64,000 nucleotides of DNA from the NCBI GenBank assembly GCA_033239525.1, contig BSYO01000009.1:14839299-14903298 (forward strand). Reading direction: 5' to 3'. A program made the translations under genes and the position numbers. Under the pieces are notes generated by a model, which was not told the origin of the DNA, ran no database searches, and saw nothing but the letters and a program-made list of their open reading frames with translations. Of this stretch, positions 36,567-47,589 are shown piece after piece (positions within the stretch are counted from its first letter, which is position 1; each line of letters starts with the position of its first letter). The DNA is from Nepenthes gracilis. Its lineage: Eukaryota > Streptophyta > Magnoliopsida > Caryophyllales > Nepenthaceae.

Positions 36567-38711
36567 TGTAACGGAACAGATTTTTTTTTCCTCAAAAGCT
36601 TCTGTCAAGACAAGAATAGGGCTAACTTACAAGCACACAACTAACAATTATCCACAATTTTTTGTACAGCATTCATACACAGGATCACATGTACCATCCA
36701 TGGCACAAATCTATAAAAATATTAGCTACACTAACAGTTCAATAACGAGATGCCGTCTAGGACCTGTACAATATATCCAAAAGTTTAAAGCGGAAGCTAA
36801 ACTATTAGCCTGCAGAATCATAGTTTTCTTTTACCATCAAATACATCATATGTATTCTATACAAAACCTACATGTGCATGAACATCCATAAATATAAGAT
36901 CAATATACAAAATCATATGATTAGACAAGTCTTTATATCAACTGCTCTCCCAAAATAGCTCCAAATGCTTTAGGTCCTCAAAAGTCTTCAGAAATTTCTC
37001 TTGATCACTCTTTCTCGTCGGGTACCAACTCTACTGTCTCATTTGGAGGGGGAGGAAAATAATCAAACAGTGAGTCGGGCCCAACAAAGTACATGCATAT
37101 GAGCAGTAAAATAGTGATGCAGAACGGTCATATAACTATGTAGAAACAGAACGGTCATACAAAACATAATCTAGAAAACAGAGAAGGCAACTTTGACGAT
37201 ATTAAACCTCATAATTAGAAATCAGTAATCGGTAAATAGTAAACAGTAAACTATAAACGGTAACTGTAATCGATACACTGTAAACTGTAAACGGTAACTA
37301 TAATCGGTACACTATAAAAGTAAAATGTAATTGGTACACTGTAATCGGTACCATATAATAACGGTAACACACACTACAGGTATACCCTGCTAGTTAAGGG
37401 GGCGAATAATCGAGGATAGATTGTGTTTATTCCACACAATCTAAGGCCTATCACTATAATATGTATATCCCATCTCGAGGGATATGTACTGTATGCCACC
37501 CGAAGGTAGGCCTATAACTATGATTCCTCCTGACTTTAATGCCCTGAGGAATGGCGGACTACAAATAACTCCACGGACAGGGTTATTCTCGATTACCACC
37601 GTAAAGTTTTAAGGCATGCCGGAGAACCTATCCGGACTATAGTTAGTCCCGAGTCCTAAATAATGGTATCAGAAATAACCTCTTTATTGAAAACCTTCTT
37701 TCATAATCATAGTTTCACAATTTACTTTCAGTTAACTTCAGAACGTACATGGAATTTTCATCGGTACAAGTTCATGCAAATTTTCAAAACAAATTATACC
37801 GGGAGCTTCATTTCAATACCAATTAACTTTTATATAACAGGAGCTATGGTTAAAAATCATCAAAACCCCTTCATTTTTGTACTTAGGACTTCGCCAAAAC
37901 TTTCGAACTCAAATCGATCTCTAAACATGTGCTTATTCATGAAATTAATGCCAGAAATCCATACACATACATTAAAACATGCAATTTAACCAAAAGTTTC
38001 CAATATTTTTGAGTTAGGATTTCACACATACTTTCGGAACCAAATCGAACACTATTTTCATACATGTACATAAAATCTATGCCAAAACTTGCAATAAACA
38101 TGGGTAAATATAAAATCTAACTAAACAATCGAAGGAAACATGCTTCATTTACTTTAAACATGCATCAACATCATTTTAGAGCATCTTTATCAACTTTAAA
38201 GCAAGAGGAAACGGTAAAAACGAAAAACAACGTCCGAAGTACACTTGCCTTGGCTCGATCTACTGTTACTTTTACTGGGAGTGGATTGGAACAAGTGATT
38301 CCCCTTTCTCCTCTTCTCTTCTTCCTCTTCTTCGTCTCCTTTGTGTATGGTTTGCTCTCTCTCTCTCCCTTTTCCTTTTCCCCCTTCATTTTATAACAAA
38401 AAAGAAGTCAGGATGCGGCAAAAGTCGGGGCCGAGCTCGAGCGCACCTCAAGTGCTCAGCGAGTGGGCCACATTCTGCTATTCGCGCTCGAGTACCTAGT
38501 GGGCGCGCGGGGAGCGGGGCAGCTACTGGATTTTGCGCTCGCTGCAGCGCCTCGGGCGCACAGCAGGCGCCACATGGCTTCTTGCTGAACTCAGATTTTT
38601 TTCAATTTTTTACTTTCAACCATCATTTTTCACTATATGTTTGGCCTCTTAATGATACTCATCGTTTTAATTACTTCTAATTTTTATGCTTTTCGGTTCC
38701 GGGGCCTCACA
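36567..38711 (-). mobile_element. solo LTR of the D family with perfect 5-bp target duplication
   Basis: On minus it starts TGTGAGGCCCCGGAACCG and ends TTCTGTTCCGTTACA, with no internal region. The pentamer GAAGG flanks it at 36562-36566 and 38712-38716, and the E pol frame resumes across it. It carries a TATA box (38395-38388 on minus), a GCAAGT word (38248-38243) and an array of AATCGGTACACTGTAA-like units at about 37225-37370. Solo LTRs arise when the two LTRs of a full element recombine and lose the interior. Confidence 0.95.
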
Positions 38712-40361
38712 GAAGGTGGATTGAATTTATGAAGAATTACGACTGTGAGATTCAGTACGAGTCGGGTAATGCCAATGTAGTCGCCGATGCACTAAGTTGA
38801 CAACCAAGTATCTTGGGAAGGATGTAGATCAAGCAAATGGAGATGTTAGACTGTCTAATGCACTATGACATCCAACGATATGTTCAAGGAAAGAGAATAA
38901 TTTTAGCATACCTTCCGGTTCAGCCTAGGTGATAAATGAGGTTAGGGGAGGGCAGGTGAACGATCCCTTTCTTATGAATATCATGAGTAATCTGAACAGA
39001 GATTCCCGAAGTGACTTTTATGTTAGGCCGAATGGAGCATTGAGGTTTAGGGATCGATTATGTGTGCTGGACGATAAGGAATTGAAAGAAAAAATTTTGA
39101 AGGAAGCCCATCGATCACGGTATATAATCCACCTAGGAGTCAATAAGATGTACTAGGATTTAAAGAAAATATTCTGGTGGAAGAATATAAAGAGGGACAT
39201 CACAACTTATGTAGAGAGATGTCTTGTGTGCCAACAAGTGAAAGCAGAAAGGAGAAAGTCATCTGCGCTATTACAACCAATGCAGCTTCTAGGCTGAAAA
39301 TGGGAGGATATTGCCATGGATTTCGTGACCGGTCTACCAAGAATGCCAAGAAAACATGATGTTGTTTGGGTTATAGTTGACCGGCTCACAAAGTCAGCCC
39401 ATTTCCCAGCAATTCGGACGACTTACTCCCATGATAAACTGGCCCAACTGTATGTGAACGACGTCGTCAGACTTCATGGTGTGCCTACCTCTATTGTATC
39501 TGATTGGGACCCTCGCTTTGTTTCGAGATTTTGGAAGAGTTTGTATAAGGAATTGGGAACGGAGTTACAATTTAGTACCTCTTATCATCCGCAAATCGAC
39601 GGCCAGTCAAAACAGACGATTCAGATCCTTGAGGATATGTTAAGAGCTTCAGTCTTGGAAATGAAAGGGGCTTGGGATAATTTCTTGGCCTTAGCAGAAT
39701 TTACATATAATAACAGTTATCAGGCCAGCATAGGCATGGCTCCTTTTGAAGCGTTGTATGGAAGGAGATGTTGATCACCGATCTACTGGGAGGAGCCCGG
39801 ATATAAAAAAATTTTGGGTCCAAAAATTGTTAAAGAGATGACGAAAAAAATAAAGCTAGTACAAGAGAATTTGAGGGTTGCCCGGAGTAGACAAAAGAGC
39901 TATGCAAACCAGAAAAGATCTGCATTGGAGTTTGACGTAGGCGATTTTGTATTCCTAAAAGTATCATAATCTAAAGGGACATCCAAATTCAGGTAAAAGG
40001 AAAACTGAAGCCACGATTTATTGGCCCCTTCGAGGTTACAGAAAGGATCGGAGAGGTGACCAACAGACTGGCGCTACCACCAAGTTTGGCAGAAGTACAT
40101 GATGTGTTTCATGTATCAATACTTAGGAAATATGTCCATGATCCTGCACATGTGATTGAGTTCAAGCCTTTGGCAATTGACAAGGACTTATCCTACGTAG
40201 AGGAACCGATGCAGATTTTGGATCGAAAAGAATAAAGGCTACGTACAAAGTCAATCTCCTTAATAAAGGTACTCTGGAAGAGTCACTCGCCCGAAGACGT
40301 AACTTGGAAATGAAAGGAAGAGATTATGAACAAGTATCCCCACTTGTTTTCTTCAGGTTAG
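38712..40361 (+). pseudogene. gypsy pol of element E, part 2 (end of RNase H, integrase, chromodomain)
   Basis: Picks up at [17 protein letters not shown] and [10 protein letters not shown]. Integrase: ILKEAHRSRYIIHLG and VERCLVCQQVK form the HHCC zinc part, and WEDIAMDFVTGLPR and SIVSDWDPRFVSRFW keep the two catalytic Asp. The catalytic Glu of the SER.T block reads Lys (DGQSKQTIQI, 39598-39627), which should abolish strand transfer. Tail: RFIGPFEVTERIGEV, VHDVFHVSILRKYVHDPAH, EEPMQILDRKE, SLIKVLWKSHSPEDVTW and KYPHLFSSG to a TAG at about 40359. Around ten stops or frame changes lie in between. Confidence 0.9.
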
Positions 40362-40411
40362 TAACTTCTTTTAAAATTTTGAGGACGAAATTTCTATAAG
40401 TGGGGGAGAAT

Positions 40412-43064
40412 TGTAATGTACCAAATTTTTGGGACCTCCCGTCATCGAAAATATAATGATTAAATTCTTTTGTGTCAAGAGAATGGCTAAGAAGTGAAAG
40501 AAAATTAATCCGGTCAACACAGTTGATCGGAAAAGATAATAAGAAAGTTAATCCAGTCAATACTTATTGACCGAAAAATGTGAGGGGAAATTTAACCGGT
40601 CAATGACAGTTAACCGGAAAGGAAGGAAGGAGGCCGGAAGTGTTGAGACGAGAGAAAGCCATATTGACCAAGTTTCAATAAGCGCAAGTTTTTTGAAAAC
40701 CTTGATCTCCGGAAAACAAGTAGGAACAATGATTTCCGGAGACCTTGATCTCCGGAGAACATTGAACTCGAAGGCTAGAGTTTCTAGAGACCTTGATCTC
40801 CGGAGACGATGATATTAAAAGCTAAAGTTCGGGAGATCTTGATCTCCAAGACGGTAAGGGAAGATCACGATTCCAGAGACCTTGATCTCCGGAGGCAAGA
40901 AAAAACAGTAATTTTCGGAGAACTTTTGCAGGACTCCAGAGACCACTCTTCCGAAGACTACGATCCCGGAGGCCTTGTTTCCAGAGACCTTTCTGGAGGC
41001 CTTACTTCCAGAGACGATAATTCCAAAAACCTTAAACACTGAAATTGAAGACTTAGGTTTCGGAGACCTTGATCTCCGGAGATGTTGAAAGTGAAGACTT
41101 AAGTTCCGAAGACCATGATCTCCGGAGATGTTGAATTTGGGGACTTAATTTTCGGAGACAAATTTCGAAAGAAACTGACGAGTTTTCTGGAGAAGCCCTT
41201 CGGAAAGAATGAAAATCTTCTGGAAACCATTTTCGGAGACCATTTTCGAAGACCACTTCCGGAGACCATTCCTAGAGACCTCTTTTTCCGGAGGCGGAAA
41301 AGGTGAGACAAAACTTTTCGGTCAACACCAGTTGACTGAAAATAATAAAGCCTTTATAAAAACTAAGGTCAGAAAGACAATGCCTAAGTAGGTAACCGTC
41401 TCTCAACTACCCTTGAGTGGTTAACTTGCCTTACCTACTACCGTCAGACCAAAGGCCTATAAACTAGAAAGTAGAAAGTGCAAGGGAAAAGGCTAGGAGG
41501 AAGCTCTTAGCCGAGCTTCTTAGTGAAGGAACCCAAAATTCTAGGACGGAGTAAAGAGGTTCAGGCAAGTGTACTCACCCTTTTTAAGTTCATGTTTGTA
41601 ATGCAAGTATACCCTAGTTTTAATGAACTCATGTTAAAGGTTTGTTGAGTTTCCATGTGAAGCCTGCCATGAACTTTACTTTGATCATCTGAATTGAGGA
41701 AGAATTTTCGTTAACCGCATGTTTAAAAGAAGCCCTGCTAATTCATGATGTCTGATTATTTTATGCACGAAGTATGGTTATTTGCCGATCTGCATGAACT
41801 TCGATATTTGCATGTTTTAAGAAGTCCTTCTATTCCGCGTTTAAAAAGATCTCCGGCTTGTAATGAAGTGACCTCTGGCTGTATAATAAAAGACTTTCGG
41901 CTTTTGATAAATGACCTTCGGCCTTTTGATAAAAAGATCTCCGACTTTTTGATAGAAAGGCCTCCTGCATTTTGATGAAAATGCTCTCCGGCTTTAAGAC
42001 ATTATAAAAGGACTTTGGTTATTTGAAGTTAAAGATGAAATATATATGAACATGGAAAAATGTATGTAATCCGGACAGCAAGTGGAACTCTTTGACTTCT
42101 GACTTTTGAACAATGATAGATGGTCGTCGAAAGTTATGAATTAAGAACCGATTTTCCATTAAGCTTGCTGTTACAATTGGATGAAGGATATTGGAGTGAC
42201 ACTCGAAGACTGCCCCTGGGCCACGGGGAAATTTCTAGTAGCACAAGGCTTTGAACTACAGCCCTGTATGCCGGGTAAAAGGCATTACCGCCCGCCTCTA
42301 GGAGTATAATAGGAGGATACGGCCTTAGGTTGTGGGGTAGCACACAACCGTTCCTCGATGTTATCCGCTCCCGTCCGGTCCCTAAAGATGATGAGAATTT
42401 CGTACAGTTTTATAAATTTTTTGAAGACAAGATAATAAGAATAAGAACAAAAATTTTCGAACTTAAGAAGAAATGATATGGTGATTTTCGTATGGTAAGT
42501 TTATGTTACTTTGATCCGATTATATGTATGTTAATGTTTTCGGCATGTGGGTACCTTGCTGGGTTTTGTAGCTCACTCTTATTGTTTTTCAGATGATGAG
42601 AAGCTTTTGGAAGATGAAGTTGAATAGAGTCAGGTGGTGTAGTTAGACGGCATAGCTGGCCGGAGCTGATCAGCAAAGGAGCGAAGGAATTGATGTATTT
42701 TCTTTTGATATTTTGGGAAGGACTTGTAAAATATTTTCGTTGTAAAAGAATTAATGGATGTTAGTATGTTTCTGTAATTACAATATGGGAAAATGAAGTT
42801 GACTTTTCCAGTAGCATCTCATTTTATGTCAAGGCCTTCATGTCCGACAGACCTTAATGTTGGCTCGTCAGGTATGAGGTTGAACTTTGATGGCCAACTC
42901 AAGGAGTTTCGCCTTAAGCGATCCTGTGTACGCGATGTAAAGTATATATATACAAAAGAAAAGAAAATTTTTTTTATCCACCTAGTTAGTATTTATACTG
43001 TATATGTTGAAAGGTTAGACTTGACGGCGGCCGTATGTGGTGGAATACGTCCGGGCCCATCACA
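40412..43064 (+). repeat. 3' LTR of element E, full length (~2.65 kb)
   Basis: Starts TGTAATGTACCAAATTTTTG after the polypurine tract and ends GGGCCCATCACA, followed by D LTR sequence beginning AATAT. It includes GTTGACCGGAAA-type words (40500-40620), the CTCCGGAGA array, a TATA-like CTATAAAC (41457), GCAAGTGTACT (41565) and a run of TCCGGCTTTTTGATAAA-like units (about 41860-41990). The many frames of 60-100 codons here are repeat translations. Confidence 0.9.
40680..41310 (+). repeat. CTCCGGAGA-rich imperfect tandem array inside the E LTR
   Basis: Units share the core GACCTTGATCTCCGGAGA, with spacing irregular between about 30 and 70 bp, and more diverged copies (TTTCCGGAGACC, TTCGGAGACC) toward the right. 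The core TCTCCGGAGA is a perfect 10-bp palindrome containing CCGG. Confidence 0.85.
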
Positions 43065-43551
43065 AATATCATCAGATTATGCTTTTTCTGTTTCCTAGAT
43101 TATATTATGTTTAACCGTTCTATTTCTATATAGATTTATGACTGTTCTGCATCACTGCTTTACTGCATAAATACATGTACCTTGTTGGGCCCCGGCTCAC
43201 AATTTTATTATTTTTTTCCCCTCTGGATGAGACAGTAGAGTTAATGCCCGACGAGAAAGAGTGACCAAAAGAAATTCCTGAAGACTTTTGAGAACCAGAA
43301 GCATTTTAGAGCTATTTTGGGAGAACCAGTTGATGTAAAGACTTGACTGGACATATGATTTTGTATATGGATATTGTATCTATGGATATTCATGCACATG
43401 TGGGTTTTGTATAGAATACATATAATGTATGTGATGGTAAAAAGGAAAACTATACTTCTGCAGGTTAATAGTTTAGCTTCTGCTCTAAACTTTTGGATAT
43501 ACTGTACAGGGTCTAAACGGCATCTCGTTATTGAACTGTTAGTGTAGTTAA
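43065..43551 (+). repeat. 3' LTR of element D, right part, truncated
   Basis: Resumes the D LTR at the equivalent of about 26395 (AATATCATCAGATTATGC) and runs to the equivalent of about 26880 (GTGTAGTTAAT), where minus-strand F gag begins. The final ~250 bp of the LTR are absent. Confidence 0.9.
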
Positions 43552-43557
43552 TAGTTT

Positions 43558-43968
43558 AGCTTCCTCGAACATATCCCAAGTGATTATCTCGTCGGGTATT
43601 CCTAGCGCTCTCTTCCTCATACCCCACCAGCTGTCCGCTTCGCCCTCCATCTTATACCCGGCGAAGGTGACCTTCTCCTAGTCCGTACACCGAATCACTG
43701 TAAATATTTTCTTTATCCTCTTAAGCCATATATCAGCTTCTAGTAGATCGGGTTTCTCCAAAAAGTCGAGCGCTCGCTCTGTCGTGAACCGATCATACGT
43801 GATTGGAGTTAGGATGGCCGGAGCTGGCTCCGTCGCAGGAACTGGAGCCATATGCCTATGTTCGACGAATTCCACCACGGTGGTCATTCTTTCCAACAAG
43901 TCTATATAAGCGGCCTCCAGGTCATAGGGTGTGTTACGATCATTTCTTCTTCCTCTTCCACTAGCCAT
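43558..43968 (-). pseudogene. gypsy gag N-terminus of element F
   Basis: Start MASGRGRRNDRNTPYD at 43968, then LEAAYIDLLERMTTVVEFVE, a Pro/Ala-rich stretch, YDRFTTERALDFLEKPD and IWLKRIKKIFTVIRCTD, a TAG near 43680, then VTFAGYKMEGEADSWWGM and ITWDMFEEA up to the junction. This is the clearest gag N-terminus of the D/F family and shows what the damaged D copy should look like in outline. It ends where the D LTR begins, not at a natural stop. Confidence 0.85.
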
Positions 43969-44177
43969 CCTAAAATCAAGACAGGCATCATATCATAATT
44001 TCAGAAAAAGGAAGCATCCTTCAATCCCAATAGAATTGTATTTAATCTAGAAGCCAAGTTTCCTAAGAATTCTAATTGCCTAAGTTATCCTTGGCCTACT
44101 TCTTTCATAGATTAAGTATGGAGATTCAAATCTATACTTCTACATTTTGATCGATCAATTTCTAAGGCATCTTATAT

Positions 44178-46505
44178 CTCTGATACCAATTGTGACGAAA
44201 CGGATTTTTTTTTTTTTTGCATTCCGCCAGCGACCTCCCGGAACTGACATCAAAGGTTTGGTAGTCCGGTCTGGGCCGATTGTGCCTTCCAATCACAGGA
44301 TCACAGATGCCATCTAAGACTCATACACTTTAGTCATCAAATATACAGCGGAGCCAATCTAATATCCTGCTGAAATATTCATATTCATTCCCATAAAATT
44401 CATTCCTAAATATATAGCCATAAACGTCTAATTATAAAAGTTCATCAGATCATTACACTAACTGCTTCTTTTGTGGCGGTCTTTCAAAAGGTATACTTCT
44501 GAATCCTTACAATCCTTCAAATAGGCTCTAGTCACTCCATCTCGTCATGCACGAGTTCTAAAATTTCATCTGAAGGGGGGAAAACATGGAAAATAGTGAG
44601 CCGGAACTCAACAAGGTACATGTAGATTTTTCATAAAATGTTTGTGCTGTCAACGGTTATAGATACATATATCATTCGTCCAGAATCTTGCAGAACACTA
44701 AAAAAGTCAATGCAGATGATCATGCAACATAGATATCATAAGGTAACAATTGACTGGACTATGCAAAAGTCGATTAGAAAGTTGGAACAATTAATATTAA
44801 AACATAAAATAAGGTCGTTTACAGTTTAGAAATCCTCTTTTATTTATTGGTAATATTTCTGCTTAGTAGAAGGGGACTTTAATCGAGGATAGATCGTGCA
44901 CATCTCCTCACAATCACAGCAATACCTCCTTATATAAAGCCCCGAGGACGGCTCTCACTTCCTCCTTGTACAAAGCCCCGAGGACGGCTATCACTACCTT
45001 CTTGTACAAAGCCCCGAGGACGGTTCTTACTTTCGTTATCCTCAATTATCACCATAAAGTCCTAAGGCATGCCAGAGAACCTTATCTCCCAATGCTAAGG
45101 TCCGAACTTATTTGTCTCATCATAAAGCCGGTTCACATTTTCTTTGTTCATTCTGGACGGCCATATCACTAGCCGGTTTCAAAATCACACTACAAAGCCG
45201 GTTTCAAATTTATGTTACAAGGCCGGTTTCAAATCATAATTTTCATGCGTCACTTGGTAATCCGGTTTCAAGGTTTCATTATAAATGCCGATTTTAAATT
45301 TATAATACATGGCCAATTTCAATTATAATGCAAATGCCGGTTTTCAAAATTTACGATACAATGCCGGTTTTGATTATATTACAAGGCCGGTTTCAATTAT
45401 AATGCAAATGTCGGTTTTGCAATTACAATACAAATGCCGGTTTTAATTATAATACAAGGCCGGTTTTAAAATTTACCATGCAAATGCAGGTTTCAAAATT
45501 TCAATACAAATGCTGGTTTCAATTGTAATACAAGGCCGATTTCAATTATTCTTGGCCGATTTTAAAATTATAAATACGAGGCCGATTTCAATTTTTAATG
45601 TTGGAACTTTGGAGATGGAAGTATATTTGCAAAGCATGAGCTTTAAAAACTAGGCACACTTGCAACGAACTTAAAAAGAATAATCGTCCGAAATACACTT
45701 GTAATATTCTGAAGTTAAAAACAGAGTGTATACTTGCCTGACCGTTGTCCGCCCACTCCTACAGATTTGAAGCTTTCTCTCCTTCTCTACTCCTTATTGT
45801 TTCTTCTGGCACTCACGCTTGCTTCTCCGAGTGAAGCTAAATATATATAGAGGAGGGATTAGGTGGAGTAAGTGGGGGTAAGCTAACTATTTGGTACTTC
45901 TTCTCAAAGATTAGGTGGAGTAAGTAGTTTAAATTACTCACTTTGGTACTTCTTTTTAGACTATTAACGGGGTGGTTCACTTACTTCATTTAGTTGGGGT
46001 CTAGTTGGGTTCTAACTAATCAGCAAAGTTGGTCCATGTCTTTAATTGACTTTAATTTATTCTGGTCAACTCTTTGGTCAATGCTTCATATTCTAATCAG
46101 ACATCTTTTACTCAGGGCCGGCCAACGTTTCACTTCTTTTATTCAAGACTGGTCAACCTTTCTCAAAGCCGATCAACATTTTAAAAGCCGGTCAACATTC
46201 TAAAAGCCGGTCAATACTCTGAAAGACAGTCAATACTAAAAATTTCGGTCAACCTTTTCTTGTCATCTATTTTGGACTTCAAGCAGTCTGGTCTTCCGTG
46301 GCACAAGCTACTCCAGTTTTAAGTGGCATAAGACTATTCTGGTATTGAAAGGTATAAGGCCACTCCGGCCTCCGGATTTCATTTTTGACATTTTTACTCC
46401 GGATTTCAACCTTCTTCCGGTTTTAAGTCGAAAACAAAAATATACTTTTGGTTTTAATATTTTATCCCATTTTTAAGCTCTTTTTTTCTATTTCGGGATC
46501 TCACA
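44178..46505 (-). repeat. 5' LTR (44191-46505) and primer site of element F
   Basis: On minus the LTR runs from TGTGAGATCCCGAAATAG (46505) to AAATCCGTTTCGTCACA (44191). Beside it, TTGGTATCAGAGATATAAG (minus) is an initiator-tRNA primer site at about 44171-44189. A TATA-like run (minus, about 45850-45839) and a GCAAGT word (45737-45732) are present. Two tandem arrays lie inside, at 45120-45600 and about 46140-46260. Confidence 0.85.
45120..45600. repeat. minisatellite of GCCGGTTTCAATTATAA-like units in the F LTR
   Basis: About 18-20 units of roughly 22-28 bp, each built on (G)GCCGGTTT(C/T) followed by AT-rich sequence such as CAATTATAATACAA. Unit length and sequence vary. It is direct-repeat LTR sequence, not a CRISPR array, because both the core and the AT-rich parts are repeated and diverged. 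Confidence 0.85.
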
Positions 46506-46689
46506 TAGGTCATATGTATTTTGTTCAGACGATTGTCTAATAAAATTCTGTATGGGTGAGATTGTCAGGTCTTGTATTTTGGGGTCACACCTGAATTTTT
46601 AAAATTTAGTGTTTATTATTGTAATTATTTTAGATTTTAAATTTTATAAGTAATAATTATTCAAACCTATTTTATTTCGAGTCGTGACA
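46506..46689 (+). repeat. 3' LTR of element C, right end
   Basis: TAGGTCATATGTATTTTGTT through AATAATTATTCAAACC to GTCGTGACA matches 22290-22484 of the C 5' LTR, including the shared TTTAGATTTTAAATTTTAT stretch. It marks the outer right edge of the nest. Confidence 0.85.
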
Positions 46690-47090
46690 GTGTATTTACC
46701 ATAATATTTTTATATTTATTTGATCTCATAATTTTAATTTACTCTTGACATTATTTCTTTAATTTAATTTTAAATATCTTAAAAGTATTTAATATTTCAC
46801 TCTTATTACATATATATACATAGTAAGTAATTATCAATAAAAGAGATAAAATATTTTGAACAGTACAAGTTCCATATCTAGATTAAAAATATTTATATGT
46901 ATAATCTCCAATATATTTAAACTCTTCTTAGTACTTTCTTCATTTTGTTGGTAAGCTTTTGTTCTTTGCAATTCCCATGAATTTCAAAATTAGTCAAATC
47001 TAATGTATTAAGTTATATCATTTATCAATATTTTAGTTTTTCTATAGAGATGTATTCCAATCTTTGATATCACAATATAAAGAAATACTC
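46690..47090 (-). pseudogene. copia G: GAG_pre-integrase and N-terminal integrase
   Basis: On minus, a degraded YQRLEYISIEKLKY block (about 47030-47075) corresponds to the usual HxRLGHxS zinc segment with its His residues lost. NTLDLTNFEIHGNC and KEQKLTNKMKK (about 46945-47010) match the HHCC continuation, and IKIMRS followed by KYYGKY (about 46690-46745) match the DRGGEYYGKY region of integrase. The chain breaks at the edge of element C and continues at 20762. Frame breaks are frequent, but the order of motifs is convincing. Confidence 0.7.
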
Positions 47091-47589
47091 ATTTATAATA
47101 TATTATTTAATATTACTATCAACATGCATGGTATTATAAAAGGCATTATATTATAAATTAATGTAATAAAGACTATCAAATAATGTGACATTTTTAATAA
47201 TATTAAACTTAAAAAATAACTTGAAAAGACATGTCAAAAAATATCTTGGAATACTCAAAATACAAAAATCTTGAAACTGAAATAAAATTTTAGAGAAATT
47301 TAAAATATAAATGTTTTAAGAAATTTAAAATAAAGCCATTACTTAAGAGTAATTTGTAATTTTTGATTGCCGTTGTGTATGAACGTATCTTATTTTTAGA
47401 AAAGATATACTAATCACTTCTCATTGGCTTCCTTAAATTTTACAAATCTTACAAGAAATTTAATATATGGATTATAGAATCGGAATCAATCTACTATATG
47501 TCATTAGTAATATTGATTATATTAGATTGATAAAAAACATATAAGATTGAATTACATTTCTTCTTTAGTCAATTCTATAATTTGAGGTA

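Larger units (their letters stand above)
33181..43064 (+). mobile_element. gypsy element E (Tekay-like), inserted in the 3' LTR of D
   Basis: Order: only the last ~410 bp of the 5' LTR, primer site, gag, protease, RT, part of RNase H, an interrupting solo LTR (36567-38711), the rest of RNase H and integrase, chromodomain, polypurine tract GTGGGGGAGAA (40400-40410) and a complete 3' LTR. Its gag and LTR differ from the D/F family, although the pol proteins are close. Confidence 0.9.
24885..43551 (+). mobile_element. gypsy element D (Tekay-like), inserted in the 3' LTR of C
   Basis: Complete order of 5' LTR, primer site, gag, protease, RT, RNase H, integrase, chromodomain, polypurine tract AGTGGGGGAGAG (31752-31763) and 3' LTR. 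The 3' LTR is split by element E into 31764-33179 and 43065-43551, and its last ~250 bp are missing. The two LTRs remain clearly alignable, with differences that look mostly like C-to-T and G-to-A changes. Confidence 0.85.
43558..46505 (-). mobile_element. gypsy element F (D-related), only 5' LTR, leader and gag start kept
   Basis: Minus order: LTR (46505 to 44191), primer site (44190-44178), leader, then gag from 43968 to a break at about 43558. The remaining gag, all of pol and the 3' LTR are missing. Its gag start is nearly identical to that of D, so D and F are one family or sister families, while their LTRs are more diverged. Confidence 0.85.
20763..46689 (+). mobile_element. gypsy element C (Tekay-like), internally deleted host of the nest
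   Basis: The 5' LTR (20763-22484), primer site, gag, chromodomain stub, polypurine tract AAGGGGAGGA (23891-23900) and the left half of the 3' LTR are contiguous. The right end of the same LTR reappears at 46506-46689, ending GTCGTGACA. Everything between 24885 and 46505 is later insertion. Protease, RT, RNase H and nearly all of integrase are missing, so C could only have moved with enzymes from a relative. Confidence 0.85.

Noticed and set aside
37663..37989. 108-codon plus frame as a captured host gene
   Set aside because: It lies wholly inside the solo LTR, and the corresponding LTR segment in D is not open in the same way.
40567..41391. Cluster of 60-80 codon frames on both strands
   Set aside because: All are translations of the CTCCGGAGA array in the E LTR, with no start context or domain.
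45120..45600. Regular short repeats suggestive of a CRISPR array
   Set aside because: Repeat cores and spacers are both diverged and repeated, the unit length varies, and the array lies inside a plant gypsy LTR.
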